A DNA stretch of 64,000 bases, taken from Membranipora membranacea (taxonomy: Eukaryota > Bryozoa > Gymnolaemata > Cheilostomatida > Membraniporidae). Position numbers and translations under genes: made by a program. The stretch spans positions 11,408,001-11,472,000 of the forward strand of contig OU612065.1 of NCBI GenBank assembly GCA_914767715.1. The letters run 5' to 3'. Shown here piece by piece: positions 39,673-53,134 of this stretch (positions are counted from its first letter, which is position 1; every line of letters begins with the position of its first letter). Under the pieces are notes generated by a model. That model had not been told where the DNA came from and did not search any database. It was given only the letters and a program-made list of their open reading frames with translations.

Positions 39673-42600
39673 ATGGAAACAGTCTCAAAACCAACAACAG
39701 CATTCGCTCTAACCGAACCTTCAAGTCCTTCCCCAACTGTGAAGCGTGAGATCTGTGTGCCATCACCCAGAGATGTTGTTGCAGGTAAGCCTGTCAAGAC
39801 TGCTCTGCATCAGGCTGTACGAGACGGGCGAATCCACCAGGCTAGACTACTATTGGCGAGCATGCCCAACATAGATATACAGGTATGTAAGCAGTATCAA
39901 TACCCACCTTAGTGTTGCAGATTTGGGGAAAACTCTCAAAAGCAGAATTCTAATTACATAAATTGTGAATGATAATCATTATAATAAAGTCAGCAGTTTA
40001 GTTTATTTGGAGGTGACTTGATGTAAGCTAGCACCAGTTTTCATTCAGGAAGGTTGGAGGTAATGTAAAGCAATGATGCTGAGAGAATGTTAGCTAGCCA
40101 CAACTAGAGGCGGTTGCTGTAATGGTTATGTAGAGAACCCACTTCAGTAAATATCCATCGCGAGTTTTTAAAATGGCGGCTTAGTCTACATCTTTTTGGA
40201 GTTTGCTGTAAAACCTACCACGGCATCATGCAATTTTCAACATTTGTGGTTTCATGGATTTTGCTCCGGGTTCGGCAAGTGATTCCTTCGAAATAGTATA
40301 GCCCATCTCTCTAGCATAGGTTTTGTGGAATTTGCTGAAGGTTTTTCAGGAAATCTCAATGAACGGGAAAGGAATTTCACCACAATCCTGAAGTATAATG
40401 TTGTATATTTTTACAATAGTTTTCAGCAATGTTTACAGATCCACAATACTTTTTCTTGAGAGATGGGCACTTCTGTCCCAGGATTGTGGAGAAATTCCTG
40501 TGCATGTCGATGATAACCCATCTTTCCAGAGAGTTTTGTGTGGTTTTGTGGAAATTAACAGTAACCATACACAAGATTTTGCCCTGGGATTGTGGAGAAA
40601 TTCCCTCAACTGTTGGTAGCCCATCTTTCCAGAAGTAGTTTTGTGGTTTAATAGGTTTTGGAATTTGAGATCCAAAACAAAAGCTTTACTCCTCTAGGGT
40701 ACTGGGTAATGAAATAATATAATTCCATGTTAGTGAAATCTTATCGCTGGTACCAATAGGCACAATCGTACTCAGATCAGGAGTTTAACATCTGACCACG
40801 CTGGTGGTTTTGCATAAAAATGTGTTACCTTTTCTGCAGATAGTATCGGCTTATCGTGGAACTTTTGGTTGATATGATCTCACAGACATGGTGCAGGGGA
40901 AATTTTTGTTGAGTCACAAACTCTCTCCACAACACATCTTTAAGAGATTCCATACACTTTAATCATGTAATATATGTATATCGTGAGTTGTATTTAACAG
41001 TCACCCTCTGGTGTTCAATGTTGGATTCAAATACATTCATTCATAATTTATACCAGGATGTGAATGGATGGACCCCACTGATGTTAACTTGTGCGCTGAA
41101 CAAAGAGAGAGCCAGTATGAAACTAATAAGAATGTTTCTCAAGCGGGGTGAGTGTGCCAGGGTATCGAGTGTGACAAAGCCGATAAGTTGACAGGTTTAA
41201 GACAGAAATCAGAGCCTAACCAACGACCATCTTTGAGGTGGACTTACATAGCTAAGTTATAAAAAATTGCAAGACAAAAGAGCAGAGCAACTCAGCAGAG
41301 CATGTGATGAGGGGTGTATGTGTATGTACTTTTGTTATCTCAGGGGGGTGATTGAGATATAAAAAGCTGGCAACTGGCGACTTGGCATACTACAAAATCA
41401 CAAGCATCCCTTACCAAAAAATAATTTTGATTGTTGTTTGATTGAAATTCCAGAAATAGCCTTCTGGAGGTAACTTTAATAACCATGTCGTCATAATCTG
41501 TTGTGATGTCTTTTAGGGGCATCAATAAATTTTCGAGATAAAATGGGGCGTACACCCTTGATGATTGCCTGCCTAATGGATCAGACCGCAATAATAAAAC
41601 GACTTCTTGCTGAGGATGGCCTAGAACTAACCATTCAGGACAATGATGGAAGCACAGCACTTATGCATGCTGCAATGAGTGAGTATAGATGCCGTGTTGT
41701 AGCTGTATTGTGCGGTCACCAATGAAAAATCTATGTGGTACCTTGTTTTTTTTTCGCGAAGTTCACAAACAGCAATCACATATACAGTGTCAGCAAAGCT
41801 GTAGTGTTCTATATTGATGGACAGCTTTCAGCGCAGAAGAACTAATGTGTATACTTACTATTTGCTTTGGGTCATGTGACAAGGCACTAGGTCCCTTATG
41901 GGCTTTGATTGATTGATTGATTAATTTGATTCTATATCATGTACATTATGAAAGAAAAGATACATTTGAGCAGTCATACCAGAGAGCATAGATGTATCTA
42001 TGCTCTCTGGTATGACTGCTCAAATGTATCTTTTCCATAATGGTCTCTGGTAATAGTGAGTGTTTTTCAGATGAGTTGTAAGTTTTATGTCAATTATTAC
42101 ACGTGCTCTTCAGCGCTAGTGAATAGCAACCATGCAATTGTATTCCATATTACAATCTATATTTTTTCAGAACGGATTATGATCAAATAGATAGTGTGGA
42201 TCATATAATCCATATTTTATTTTTTATACACACTTAAAATCCATAATATAAGCCTCTTACCACCTCAATTTGCTAGTCACAATTCTATTGCAGTTTTATC
42301 ACCCACAATAATATTTTTTAAAGAAATCTTTTCATGTGCATGGTAATTGAACAAAAGAAGTAATAGGCTATTGCGCTCAAATAAATTATGAATTATGAAT
42401 TCAAATATCTAGTATATCATTATATATTCTATTCTATAATTTTAAGATTTAATATCGAAATACAGGCAAACCTTACTTTTTATTGCATCTGAAATATTGA
42501 GTATGATCAATCCATTTTTCAGTATTGATTTTGAGCCCTGGTTATCTTTCATTGCTAAGTGATAAAAACAAAGTTATAGGCTATCTTGTTTGCCTGGCAG

Positions 42601-44272
42601 CTTCATTATAGAGAATTATTTTCAGCAAAGAAAAAAATATTCGAACACATGTGGCGAAATGTAGGAAACTTTGATCAGAACAGTGAGAAACACTCCTTTC
42701 TAATGTAGCGAATATGTAATAGTTTTTTTTCCAATTTTGACATACGTTGTTAGGCCTTTATGATTGCTTAATTTGTCGTTTAATTTATGGTGTGACAGAT
42801 TGTGACTTTTGTTGACTTTGGGTGGTTAAATTCCACAACAAAATTGCTGCGATAATAAAGTTTCAGCAAACTATTTTATTTGGACAATTTATAGAGACAG
42901 ACCCTGCAGCTTTAAACCTGATATTGATGAAGATGATGCTATTTAGACTAGATGTTGATGCCAGAAACTACATGGGGTATACAGCATTGCTCTTGGCTTG
43001 TAAACAAGGAAACTACCACAGTGGATTATCACTGGTTAGAATGGGCAATGCCTGTCCCTATCTACGGGATTCAGAGTTCAAATACTGCGCAAAAGATTGG
43101 CTCTTGAGGTGATATAATAACCACTGTAACTGCATGTTTTATTAAAAGCAATTAGAAACAAAAAATTTAAGCTGAGCAAAGACCAAATTGACTTATTTTT
43201 AAATTTCTATTTCCTGATTTCTCTTTTCTGGTCAATCATTGTGCAAGAAAAATGAGAATATACTTTAAAATGTATGTTAACAAGTTTGGAATTTTTGATC
43301 GCCTGACATAAAATCAAAGGGTATCAAATCTTCTCGAGCAAAGGACAAGAGTCTGGGGATGGGGGACCCAGACTAGGCATTAAATTTAATATTATAATTA
43401 TTCAGATTCACCCGTGGTATGGGAAATGACATATCCCTCAGAGCAAAGCCTAACAACTGATTGATGATCTATTATAATAGGTTTAGAAGACAGCAGACAC
43501 AAGTAATAGCAGAGAGAGGACGATTCCCACACTTGGCAACATGTAGACAGCTCTCTGCTGCTCCACTCCCTGCCCAGAGAAACATTGACTTTATACTATC
43601 TAAAACTTACATCTCTTCACAGCTGAATAATGGGCAGCTGACACTGCAGAGATCAACTCCTAACATACACCTCAGTTGTCAACAGGAGAATCAACCAGAA
43701 AACATACCGCAGTGGGAACAAGGTTTGTACCTGTTATAACCTGTAGTGACAAGCCGCAAAGCTGTGATATGTAAATTGTTAAACCTGGCTTGCTTCTAAA
43801 GTATATCAGCATCACATGCAAGGAACATTTGATGCCATGGTATACTTAGTCAGCGGCCAAAGCTATGGGATGTTCGAATAAATTATAGTATTGAGAGATA
43901 TTAATGCAATCAAATCAATGTCTACTAATTTTGGCGAATCAATTTTGATGATTTTTTAATATGCCTTCAGAAGATAAAGATCATGTCTTTGGAGAGCTTC
44001 TCAAGGAAATTACTAAAGCGGAACAGGACTATGATGCAGCTCGGGATCGTCTCATTGAGTTCAGAAGTGGCCAGTATGGTAAGAGTAGTCACAGGATGCC
44101 AAAGAGACGAGAGGTCACTACAGCCTCACTACGGGCCGTGTCTAGCCCGTCAGATGGCAGAACTGGCAAAAAACGAGGGCTTACCTTACAGTATATACTG
44201 AACTTGTATGCTCTCGAGTGCAACGACAAAAAGGACAATATCAACGTCAGTTCAATAAGCCTATGCATATAG
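39673..44272 (+). CDS. Ankyrin-repeat protein, 406 residues
   Basis: Six exons close in phase: 39673-39882, 41057-41147, 41517-41678, 42895-43108 (or starting 42901), 43481-43722, 43971-44272. Four to five ankyrin repeats are visible: KTALHQAVRDGRIHQARLLL, DVNGWTPLMLTCALN, FRDKMGRTPLMIACLMD, QDNDGSTALMHAA and ARNYMGYTALLLACKQGN. The array ends with RDSEFKYCAKDWLLR, a closing helix like that of ANKRD33/ANKRD34-type proteins, but I cannot assign an orthologue. The C-terminal half is non-repetitive and polar, with a short charged helix (ELLKEITKAEQDYDAARDRL). The N terminus is Ser/Pro-rich with no signal peptide or membrane segment. It is probably a protein-binding scaffold; function is unknown. 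It is tail-to-tail with prefoldin 4. AATAAA at 44461 is a likely poly(A) signal. Confidence 0.82.
40300..40660. repeat. Degenerate ~106-bp repeat with one inverted copy
   Basis: GGATTGTGGAGAAATTCC followed by CCCATCTTTCCAGA and GTTTTGTGG occurs at about 40480 and again at about 40586. The reverse complement of the first segment occurs at about 40372-40390. It is intronic, in intron 1 of the ankyrin gene, and makes overlapping chance frames on both strands. Confidence 0.7.
41944..42042. repeat. Perfect 38-bp-arm foldback in ankyrin-gene intron 3
   Basis: Positions 41954-41991 and 41998-42035 are exact reverse complements separated by 6 nt. After a 3-nt bulge (AAA), the outer CATTATG / CATAATG extends the stem to 45 bp. 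RNA from either strand would fold into a hairpin of about 99 nt. Confidence 0.92.
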
Positions 44273-44535
44273 AGATGTTGAGGTTGTAAGGCATTCAGCA
44301 TTCGGGGAGGTTCTATCGTTTAATGAGGTTTACACACAAGGATGTACAAAGGATATTTTGTGTATTATGTTTCTGCTAAAGATTACATATTTTTAATATA
44401 ATTTCGGCCTGACAGAATTTTATTACGAGAAAGTCATTTAGACACTAGTCTTATAATAATAATAAACACAATTGATTGTTCAATATCTAGTTTTAATAGC
44501 AAATTTAATTCCAATGTTAAGAGAACAAACTGAGA
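44273..44535. terminator. Shared 3' region of the ankyrin and prefoldin 4 genes
   Basis: AATAAA on the + strand at 44461-44466 and AATAAA on the minus strand (TTTATT at 44418-44423) face past each other. Cleavage 10-30 nt beyond each signal would make the two transcripts overlap by roughly 70-100 nt. Confidence 0.5.
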
Positions 44536-45932
44536 TCACTCATCATCATTTTCTAAGTTAATATTTGTGCCAAATTTGGCATATAACTTAACTTTTAAGT
44601 CCGACAAAATACTTTTAATGTCCTCAGCTTTGATATTGAGAGCTTCTATCTCTGAATCTATCTCGGTTTGTCGTTTTTCTAAATGTTCTGTGGCTGCTTC
44701 AGCTGTCTGAGAAAAGAACGCCTCACCAATCTACAAAAATAGGCAAATGAAAAAAGTTGAGATCAAGTAAGTTTTCATTGTAGTCATATACACGGAAGGT
44801 TCACTCAAACATTGCAGTGTTTTTGAATGAAAAGTTCATTTATTGCAGTTCAATAACCATTGATTATCAAAACCAGTCCACATACCAGACTGAATTTGCA
44901 CTTCTGGCTATGTGTGCACAGTTTTTATTGTTGCATCCGTACAAAAAATTTAAAGAGGAACCAGCCACACAACTAAATTAACAGCCGAGCATTTATATAT
45001 AAATCTAGCTACCTGATATGGAACCTCTTCATCATCACCTTCTAACATCATAATTTCATCTACAGCATCTCTGTAATTCTCCTGTTCTTTCTGCGCAATG
45101 TGTGTATAAAGAGATACAAATATTATGTGCGAACCATGTTTCATTGGATTATCATAAACCACCAATTAAAGCCAGATACATCTAATACCTTGCAATCTTG
45201 GCTGTGGTGAGAAAAAATCCATTAATTGAACAATTTGAAAGACCTGCCATTATTGATTCCTATTTGTTGGTCTTCTTATCAAGATAAAATAGAATCTGAA
45301 TGACATTACACAGACTTTCATTTCTTGAAATGCCTTGATAAATTCTTGAATGTTTGAGCGTCATCTACACAAATGTAAAGGACAACTTGTACATTTGACC
45401 AGTAGGCCGAGAATGTCACTTTTTGTGTAGGCTTAAATGGAAAACTGACCTTCTTTAGTTCTATTTCATCTTTAATGTCCTGAAGTTTGGCGTTGTTTCG
45501 AGCGAAGCAGTTAATCTGCTGCTGGTCGTCAAATGTGCACTGAACTTCACTATCCTAAAAAGTACAAAAATAAGTGTAAATTCATATTGAGTGTATAGAC
45601 AATATCAATGATATCTACAAAATATGAACAGAATAATACATACCCATAAGATCAGGTTTAAAAACCGAAATACTGATAGTTTCTATCGGACAGGAAACCT
45701 GATAGTCAGGGATAGACAGGGTAACAAATTTTCATGTGAGATGGGTTCAAAACTTTCATAGAACACACTGTATACTTGAAATGTTACATAACATGATGTG
45801 ACACCTATATAGGTCACCAAAGTCTAGTTTCCTTAAATTTGATCGATGAGTAAATGAAGGTACTTTCATTGATCTATGGTGCTTCAATTAACTTACAACA
45901 GTTGCGGATGATTGAGCTACTGCAGCAGCCAT
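44536..45932 (-). CDS. PFDN4: Prefoldin subunit 4
   Basis: Beta-type subunit of the hexameric prefoldin co-chaperone that passes unfolded actin and tubulin to the CCT chaperonin in the cytosol. Four minus-strand exons: 45932-45897, 45554-45450, 45090-45013, 44730-44536, giving 137 residues against 134 in human. The order matches the family: a short N terminus MAAAVAQSS, TFDDQQQINCFARNNAKL, a first coiled-coil helix, DEIMMLEGDDEEVPYQIGEAFF forming the beta hairpins, then a second helix, and the diagnostic end LKVKLYAKFGTNINLE. The start ATG sits in a short first exon with a GTAAGT donor. Tail-to-tail with the ankyrin gene, 263 bp between stops. A minus-strand AATAAA (TTTATT at 44418) would place its 3' end inside the other gene's 3' untranslated region. 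Confidence 0.96.
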
Positions 45933-47984
45933 ATTTGGTATGTAACACCTTCTGCTGCAAAGAAAAGAGAATTTTGAGATAGTCTATCTAGGCAAACCAG
46001 ACACACCAGATACACGAGTCCAGATTATCTAGAAGTTTTATGCACACACTTCACAAGAGAAATTCGACATTGTAATGAAGTGATATATTTATATTTTGTT
46101 TCATGGTAAGGATGACTTCATGATACTTTTTCGGATTTTCATAATGTGTTGCTCATTGATGAATCATGCCAAGAGTTCAATTAATCAATGCATATTAAGA
46201 CAGGGCGGATACTTTCATTAGAATGAGCAAGTGTTTTGGAGCAAAAATTACGCAGCCAATTCCCTTGCTCTTTTGAGTGATAAATAGGCTAAGTTCTGCC
46301 AAGCAGTTATCCATTTGAGTGTTATAAAGAGTCCTCAAACAGTGTTTGGTAAGACAAAACAGGACCCTCTGAGACTCAATGCTCATTCCATATTCAAGAA
46401 AATGACAAGAATATGTGTTTACTCATATATTGAACAATCGGTTGTGCTCATGGGTTGGTGAGGAGTGTTTGCAAGCATGAATACTGTCAAACCATGATAT
46501 AGACAGTGGACACTCAACTTGGCTTCACAATTCTACTCCAGAACCTGGGTGTGAGGCTGATCAGAGTCCCTGACTATGGCCCAGGGAGAATGGAAGGGTT
46601 GTTGGCCCCTGGTAATTCACTAGCTTTGTCAAACACAAAGATTTTGAAATAGGATGCTGTGACAAAATCATTTATATGTTTGTTGTTTTATGTAAAATGA
46701 ACATAATTTAGCTATCCCATTCAATCATATTCAATTCATTCATTCATACAAATTAATATTCAATGATTTGTTTGTTAGTCAAATGATGTGCCTACATGGG
46801 CCTAGCTTATATACCCAATTGAATCATACACACACATATGTGTTGGGGAGGGGTCATAATACTGAACAAGACAGATCTGTGGAAGAAGATCAAGCTACAT
46901 AAACCTGGAAATGAAAAACTAACCTTTTTATATTAAATAAAAAAAAATTCTAGAAAAAAGTGTGATAGTTCTGCAGTAAATATGTCTAATATTTCCTCAC
47001 AGTGGCAAGAGCATAGCCCGGAATAGTGCAGAAATAGGATTGAGGATTGAGGGTTATCCCCACGCCCCGAACCTTCATCTATGTTTCTTCTTTCGGTATA
47101 TGCGCACACCGGATATCCTTTTATTTACATCTGCGCCATCTTGATTCTTACAGAAATTTCAAAAAAATTCTTCAATCAGATAGCAACTTTACAGTACAAC
47201 AATGTGCAGTATCCTAAAACACAAACAAAGGTACCTATACAGTCAAATAGCCACGGTTGTTTTGTATAACAGAATCAAGTTCTGTGGTTTAACAAGGGTC
47301 CTCTGATGAGTAAGGAAGTAAATGAAATAATGAATTTATTAATTTTCCTTGTTGGTAAAATGATTTTTTGGGAATTTCCAAATTTTGGAGGTATTTCCTG
47401 AATCCCAACTGGACATATTGCATATTAGTAGAACTCATTTGAGTACTTAAACTGTTCAACACAAACATATGAGGTGTTCAAATTAAATCCAAATATCTAT
47501 ATAAATAGCTCTCGAGTAAATAGGAGTTAATAACTGAAACCCCATGCCTAAGTAAAAACAGTGTATGATGATGATACAGACAGTACACCACTTGCCAAGT
47601 TGCTTTGACAGTCAATGACTATGTGGTATTTGATCATATATAGGTATCCCAATTGGTTGGACTGAGAACAGAGATTTCTAAAGAGAACAAATGGACCATA
47701 CTGCACTGTGTTCTAGAATGGGTAGTCATAAATTTATAGTGAATATTGTGAGTGTCATCAACTGTAACCTTAACCTTGCAATGGTGATGGTTAAACTGCT
47801 AGATAACTTCTTGTCATGTTATCATGAGAGAATAGGCAACACAGGAACTACCTACAATCTGATAAGCTTCAGTAAAATACATACTGTCACTTATTTTTGT
47901 CAATGTCATGCTCTGACTTAAATCACCATTGAGAGTTGACTTGTCTCTTTCTATTTTTAGTGGTGAGATTGCTTCTTAGTTACA
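45933..47984. other. Divergent spacer between PFDN4 and INO80D
   Basis: About 2 kb of AT-rich sequence holding the promoters of both divergent genes and possibly an untranslated first exon of INO80D: an acceptor-like TTTTTAG lies at about 47955, just before the INO80D start. I recognise no coding exon. Confidence 0.55.
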
Positions 47985-50900
47985 ATGTTCGAAGGACGTA
48001 ATGTACATTACACGAGCAATAATAAACCGCTTTGCTCATTCAGCGCAAAGCTCTGTAACCTAAGGAGACTGAATGGATATGCTTTCTGTGTTCGACATAT
48101 ATTAGAAGATCCATCCGCTCCATTCAAACAATGTGCCTATGTTGTAAAGACAAGTGGTCTAAGATGTACAAGTGCAATAAGAGGTGCTGAGGAAAGGCAG
48201 TAAGTGTCACTGGTGTTGATTGTTGATCTTTGGTCAAGACTCTCTTCGGGAGATTGTGGAAATAGATTATTCATATGCAATCTTTCCTCTATTATTGATG
48301 TCCTATGTGAGCATATGCGGTAATGCTTTTGGGTGTTGATATTCATTTTGCTTCCAAACAACAATAAATTTCTTATGCTTACACTGCTATTAGCTATGAC
48401 GCATATTATCTTTGATTTTAGATACTGCAATGCACACATGCAAGTTATGGGAATTATCCCAAAAAAGGAAAGGAAGAAGAAAACGGAGCCGTTGTATCTC
48501 CCGGAAGGACATGCTATAAACAGTCTGGATAGTATTAAATTACCAAACGGTGTAATCGGTGATGAAAACAAACATAACCAGCCCAACTTCAGTGCCTCCA
48601 AAATGTTTCCAGAATTGGCTGGAAAGTTGTCTTCATCTGAGAGTCAAAAACCCTCAGATTCCACAAATAGCAAAAGTGACACTTTGAACAAGTCCTTTAC
48701 TAAGTCATCTCCCAGATCTATGAATGGATCTGGTCCAGTGCCTTCTCGGAGGGCTCGCAGGTCAACTCGGAAAGCCTTATCGATACAAAGAAAGAAGCAG
48801 CTTGGACTTCTAACTGATGATGAAGCTAAAGCGTTACTGTCTGCCAATGGCTGTAAAACATATAATCACTATGTTAACATGAGAACTGATAACTCTGAGC
48901 TACTCACTCCGCTTATTGAGAGCAGTGACGATGAATCTGAATGTGAACTACAGAAACTGCTCATTACACATAAACAATATCTCAGGGATACTCCGCTAGC
49001 ATCTCCTTCTGGCCTTAACTCCTCCTATTACTCTGATCTCAATACGTCTACAGAATCCTTATCCATGTAAGTGAATATCTTAGGCTAGGAATGAGACTAC
49101 GGTTTATTTCCTGAGTTAGAATGTGTGGCTGAGTTTACCATCAGGATGATAAATGCCGTGTGTCATAAAGATCATCACGAAAACTGTTTAGACTGGTTGA
49201 CTTGATGGAGACATGCGAAGTTGTTTTTCAGCAAACATGCCTTATTTGGCTAAATTGGAAATGAATTTATTATAGGCGCCATATAGTTGATTGCTTGATA
49301 ACTGGTAAAAGCTGCATTGTCGCAATGCTGCCTTTATGTTGGTAATTCCTTATAAATTATAAATATAAATAGTAATAATATTCTAATTATATTCAAGGTA
49401 TACCTACTCAATATTCATGTAAAAACATTTTGTATGATTTAGATCTGAACCCGATGAACAATGTAGTTATACAAATGAATATCTCAATGTTAAGAAATCT
49501 TGCCATCAGTTGAGTACTTCTGGTCAGATCAATCGCGATATAATCAAGTACCAGCGAGAGTTCACCAAGAGTCTCATAGAAACTGTCAAAGACAATCTCA
49601 GCAGTGCTGTGTTATTAGTGAGAAAAATCCGCAAGGTTAAAAAGAAATCTCAAGACTCACATGACAGGTATGACGTGACATGGGGTGTCTGTACCATATC
49701 CAGCAAAGATGTTACTTCGCTGTGTGTCCTGCAGTTATATTTTTGGCCGGTTATTTGCAACATTAATATGATCATCATGTTGGTTATTGCAAACCATGGA
49801 CCATAGTGTAATTTGGCTGCACGTTTGAAGAATCTAATGGCTGAAACCATGCTGTCAGATTTTGTTGTACAGCATTGCCTTCCAGTTATTTTCACTCATG
49901 ACTAAACGTAAGGTTAGAATCTCCTGGCAGTGCATTTTTAGATGGCGGATTCTATTTTTGAAAATTACACCCACGTTGCTTTTAGTGTGAATGAATAGTA
50001 ATGAATTCTCGTTATTTTGCAGTTGCCCAGCCTTACCGCAGCAGCCTGGCAATAGCGTGATAGAGTCTCGTAAGCAATGTACATATCAGGATGTAGATGG
50101 GAAGACTTGTGGTGCTTCAACTCTACCCTTCTCCACACACTGTCTAAATCGTATCCTTGTTCACTTTTTACACAATTCACTGAGGCTTCTATGTTAGCAC
50201 TGCCCTGATAATAACCGATGGTGTTACTATTGTTCACAGTTATATTTATACACTGTTAATCTCATGTTGTGTATATTAGTGATATGATTGGCCCTAGTTC
50301 GTAATCCGCTTTCATTTAATGTACTCTCCCATCCCCTAATACATCACTCTCCATATTTTGAGATATGCATATATAATGATGAGAAGTTACTGAAAATGAT
50401 GCTACTTGAAGATGTTTCATCACCACTACATTCAATGAAGTCATGATATTGACACAAGTGAAAGTTTGACTCCTTGACTGGTGAACTTACACAGATATCT
50501 CACATAACACTCAACAGAAACTGTTTGGAGTTTGTAGTCACAATGTAGAAATAGATGGGGCGAGGGAAGCAGAGATCTGTCGCCTACCAGCCATCGATCT
50601 GGGTCAGGGTATATCGCTCTGCCTTCAACATACACCTCGTGCTGTAAGTCCAAGTGCCTTTATGGTAGTGTCCTCGATCATCAAATCATCCTTGGCATTG
50701 CAGTTGAATTTGAACCTTGAAAAAAAATCAGTTTAATGCTATTCATGTAGCCTAATGACTAAAAAGTCAGTCTAGCAACTTAATAATTATTATTAAGTCT
50801 ATGGTCTACGATCATTTTTTAGTATGTTGTTGGTTATGTTTCTCATGGTACTTATCCTATTATACAGGAAGTCAAAATATTATATGTTGTTATGACTATT

Positions 50901-53134
50901 GCTAATGTTTCAAACTCATCGCTAAACTGTATATGCATGTATTCATGTTACAAATAATCATTATATGGTATGTATAGTACTTCATATATGGTGTGCTTTG
51001 TCAATTCAGACGGATCCGTATGATCTGGAGCTTGATATGAATCTCAGGAAGAAAAAGAAAAAGTCAAAGCCCTTTGCTTGCCGCCGCTCTAAGAAGAGAA
51101 GGAAACATACACGAATACAGAAACCCGTCCCGCCTGGAACCAGTAAGCTAAATTTATCAGCTCTGACCACAATTGTTAATCTTACTGATATTGATGTTAT
51201 CTACTTATATGCTGGTTAAAATGAACTGACTTTATATTCACCGATCACCTATGCATAATTTCTGATGTACCGGATTCGTTGCCTCTACTCACCTCCAGTC
51301 ATTTAAATACCGTCACTTAGACAGGCCCATCTAGGAAAGATCCTTTATTATCAATCGTATAAACCAGGCCGCTAGCTTTTGTAAGACTTTTAATAAATCT
51401 GTGATGTTGTGCTCAAGTGTCTCAGAATGAAACATAATGTTTCTTTTGCAATAATAGAAGGAGTAATTTTTTGTTCAACTCTATACTTTGCAGGTAACTC
51501 AACGATAGCCTCCTCAAGTTCTGATTCTAGTCTGGCCCTCACTAGCGGTCGTCAGTCAGTCGGTGATAACAAACCTATAGGTAGTTCATCACCGGTTAGA
51601 AGTTCATCGTTAGGCAGAGCGGAGGATGAGGAGGAGGGTCTGGATAGTGAGACCGAGAATATGTTATCTCCACTCGCTGACTCTTTGTTACGTGATGACA
51701 GTAAGATTCTGGATGATAACGAGATCGATGAAGTTCTGAATGAGGAAAACTTCAACATTTTCTCTACAGGTAGAACAAAACATACATGACAAGCATACAT
51801 GACAAAAGTTGGTTTTGTGATTTACAAAAAAATCCGTTCGATGTAACAATCAAGTGTAATTATCACTTTGCATCTTTAAAATGGAAATGTAACCTTTGTA
51901 TTGGCATTGGTTTATTCAAATGTGTTATATCACAGGTAGGGCAAAAAACTTAGTGAAATTTGACGTGGTCGGGTGTGCTTTGTAGTAGTATATAGTTTTG
52001 ACAAAGGGTATACAAAAAGTTTGTGATTATCTGACGACTTTTTTCACAAACTGAGCATATGTACAATGAATATTTTTAGCGATTTAGCAGAAGACAAGGA
52101 TCAAATGTAGGGTTAACAACTGTCCTATTTTCTAGCACATTGAAAAGACAACTCCAGTTTTTCTTTTTTATAACCCAGTGTTAGTTCCGTAGAAATTCTC
52201 TGATTACATGGTTTTGTGAGTGTTCTAACCCTTGTATTGATGTTTCGCAGTATCAGATGACAAGCATGCTGCCGGAGCAGCTGACCTGGAGCTCACTGAT
52301 GCTGACGCAGACCTCATATTTAATGGTCATGATGTGTTAGACAACCTTGGAAAGGATGAGTTACCTGAAGATATTACTGATGCTATACTTCATGTCGAGT
52401 ATCTCGAGCAGCAAGAAAAACAGGAACAACAAAACAAACAGCAAGCACTGCAGCATCAACACAGCATGACACAGCAACATATACTGTCCCCGCCACCGGG
52501 TGGATTTGATATCAATGAAACACTGGATGGTTTCAATGATGGTGATTTTCATCAGCTCTCCCAATCTTTTGACAGCCATCAAGGTCCACCACCTGAGTAT
52601 CCTGGTGCTACCAAACATTTACCTACGAACAGTCAACAGATGTCACATACAAATGTTAATCAGCAGTCAAATAATATGAGCAATTATCTCCATGAACAAC
52701 AGACTAACAGCAGATTCCAGCATCATCAAATACACCCTAAGATACCGTCATCACCACGTAGTGGCTCACAGTCGCAGCTTCATCTTCTCAGGCAATCTAG
52801 TTATCCGATGACACTTCCTCCTTCCTCAACTCTCCTAAATAACTCGGCGCATCTGGTGAACGGCAGGATGGGACCATTACCTCCTGTATCTACCATAACA
52901 ATGCAGCCTGACTGGCACAGCTCTGAAACTCCTACTCTTTATCAAAATGGGTACCACACACACTCTGACCACCACATGTATCAACATGGAGGCCTTCCCT
53001 CACCCCCACACTACCACTCCACAGAACACAGGCTAATGTATCCAACCTCTCAGATGTTTAGTCCCAGCGGCTATGGTTTACACCATACCCCGAGACCTCC
53101 ACAGCCACAGAGAGTTAACATGCCTTTACAGTAG
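47985..53134 (+). CDS. INO80D: INO80 chromatin-remodelling complex subunit D
   Basis: Nuclear subunit specific to the metazoan INO80 remodeller. Eight exons close in phase: 47985-48199, 48422-49066, 49443-49667, 50023-50150, 50495-50643, 51010-51142, 51494-51769, 52251-53134, giving 884 residues (human about 1,027). The N terminus MFEGRNVHYTSNNKPLCS, LCNLRRLNGYAFCVRHILED and APFKQC is nearly that of human INO80D and forms the first zf-C3Hc3H zinc-binding domain, ending CNAHMQVMGIIPKKERKKK. A second such domain spans exons 4-5 (CTYQDVDGKTCGASTLPFST, HCLNHISHNTQQKLFGVC, then SLCLQHTPR). A basic stretch (KKKKKSKPF, RRSKKRRKH) follows. The last exon is Gln/His/Pro/Ser-rich, probably disordered. 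The poly(A) signal AATAAA is at 53389. The related KANSL2 family shares the zinc domains but not this N terminus. Confidence 0.95.
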
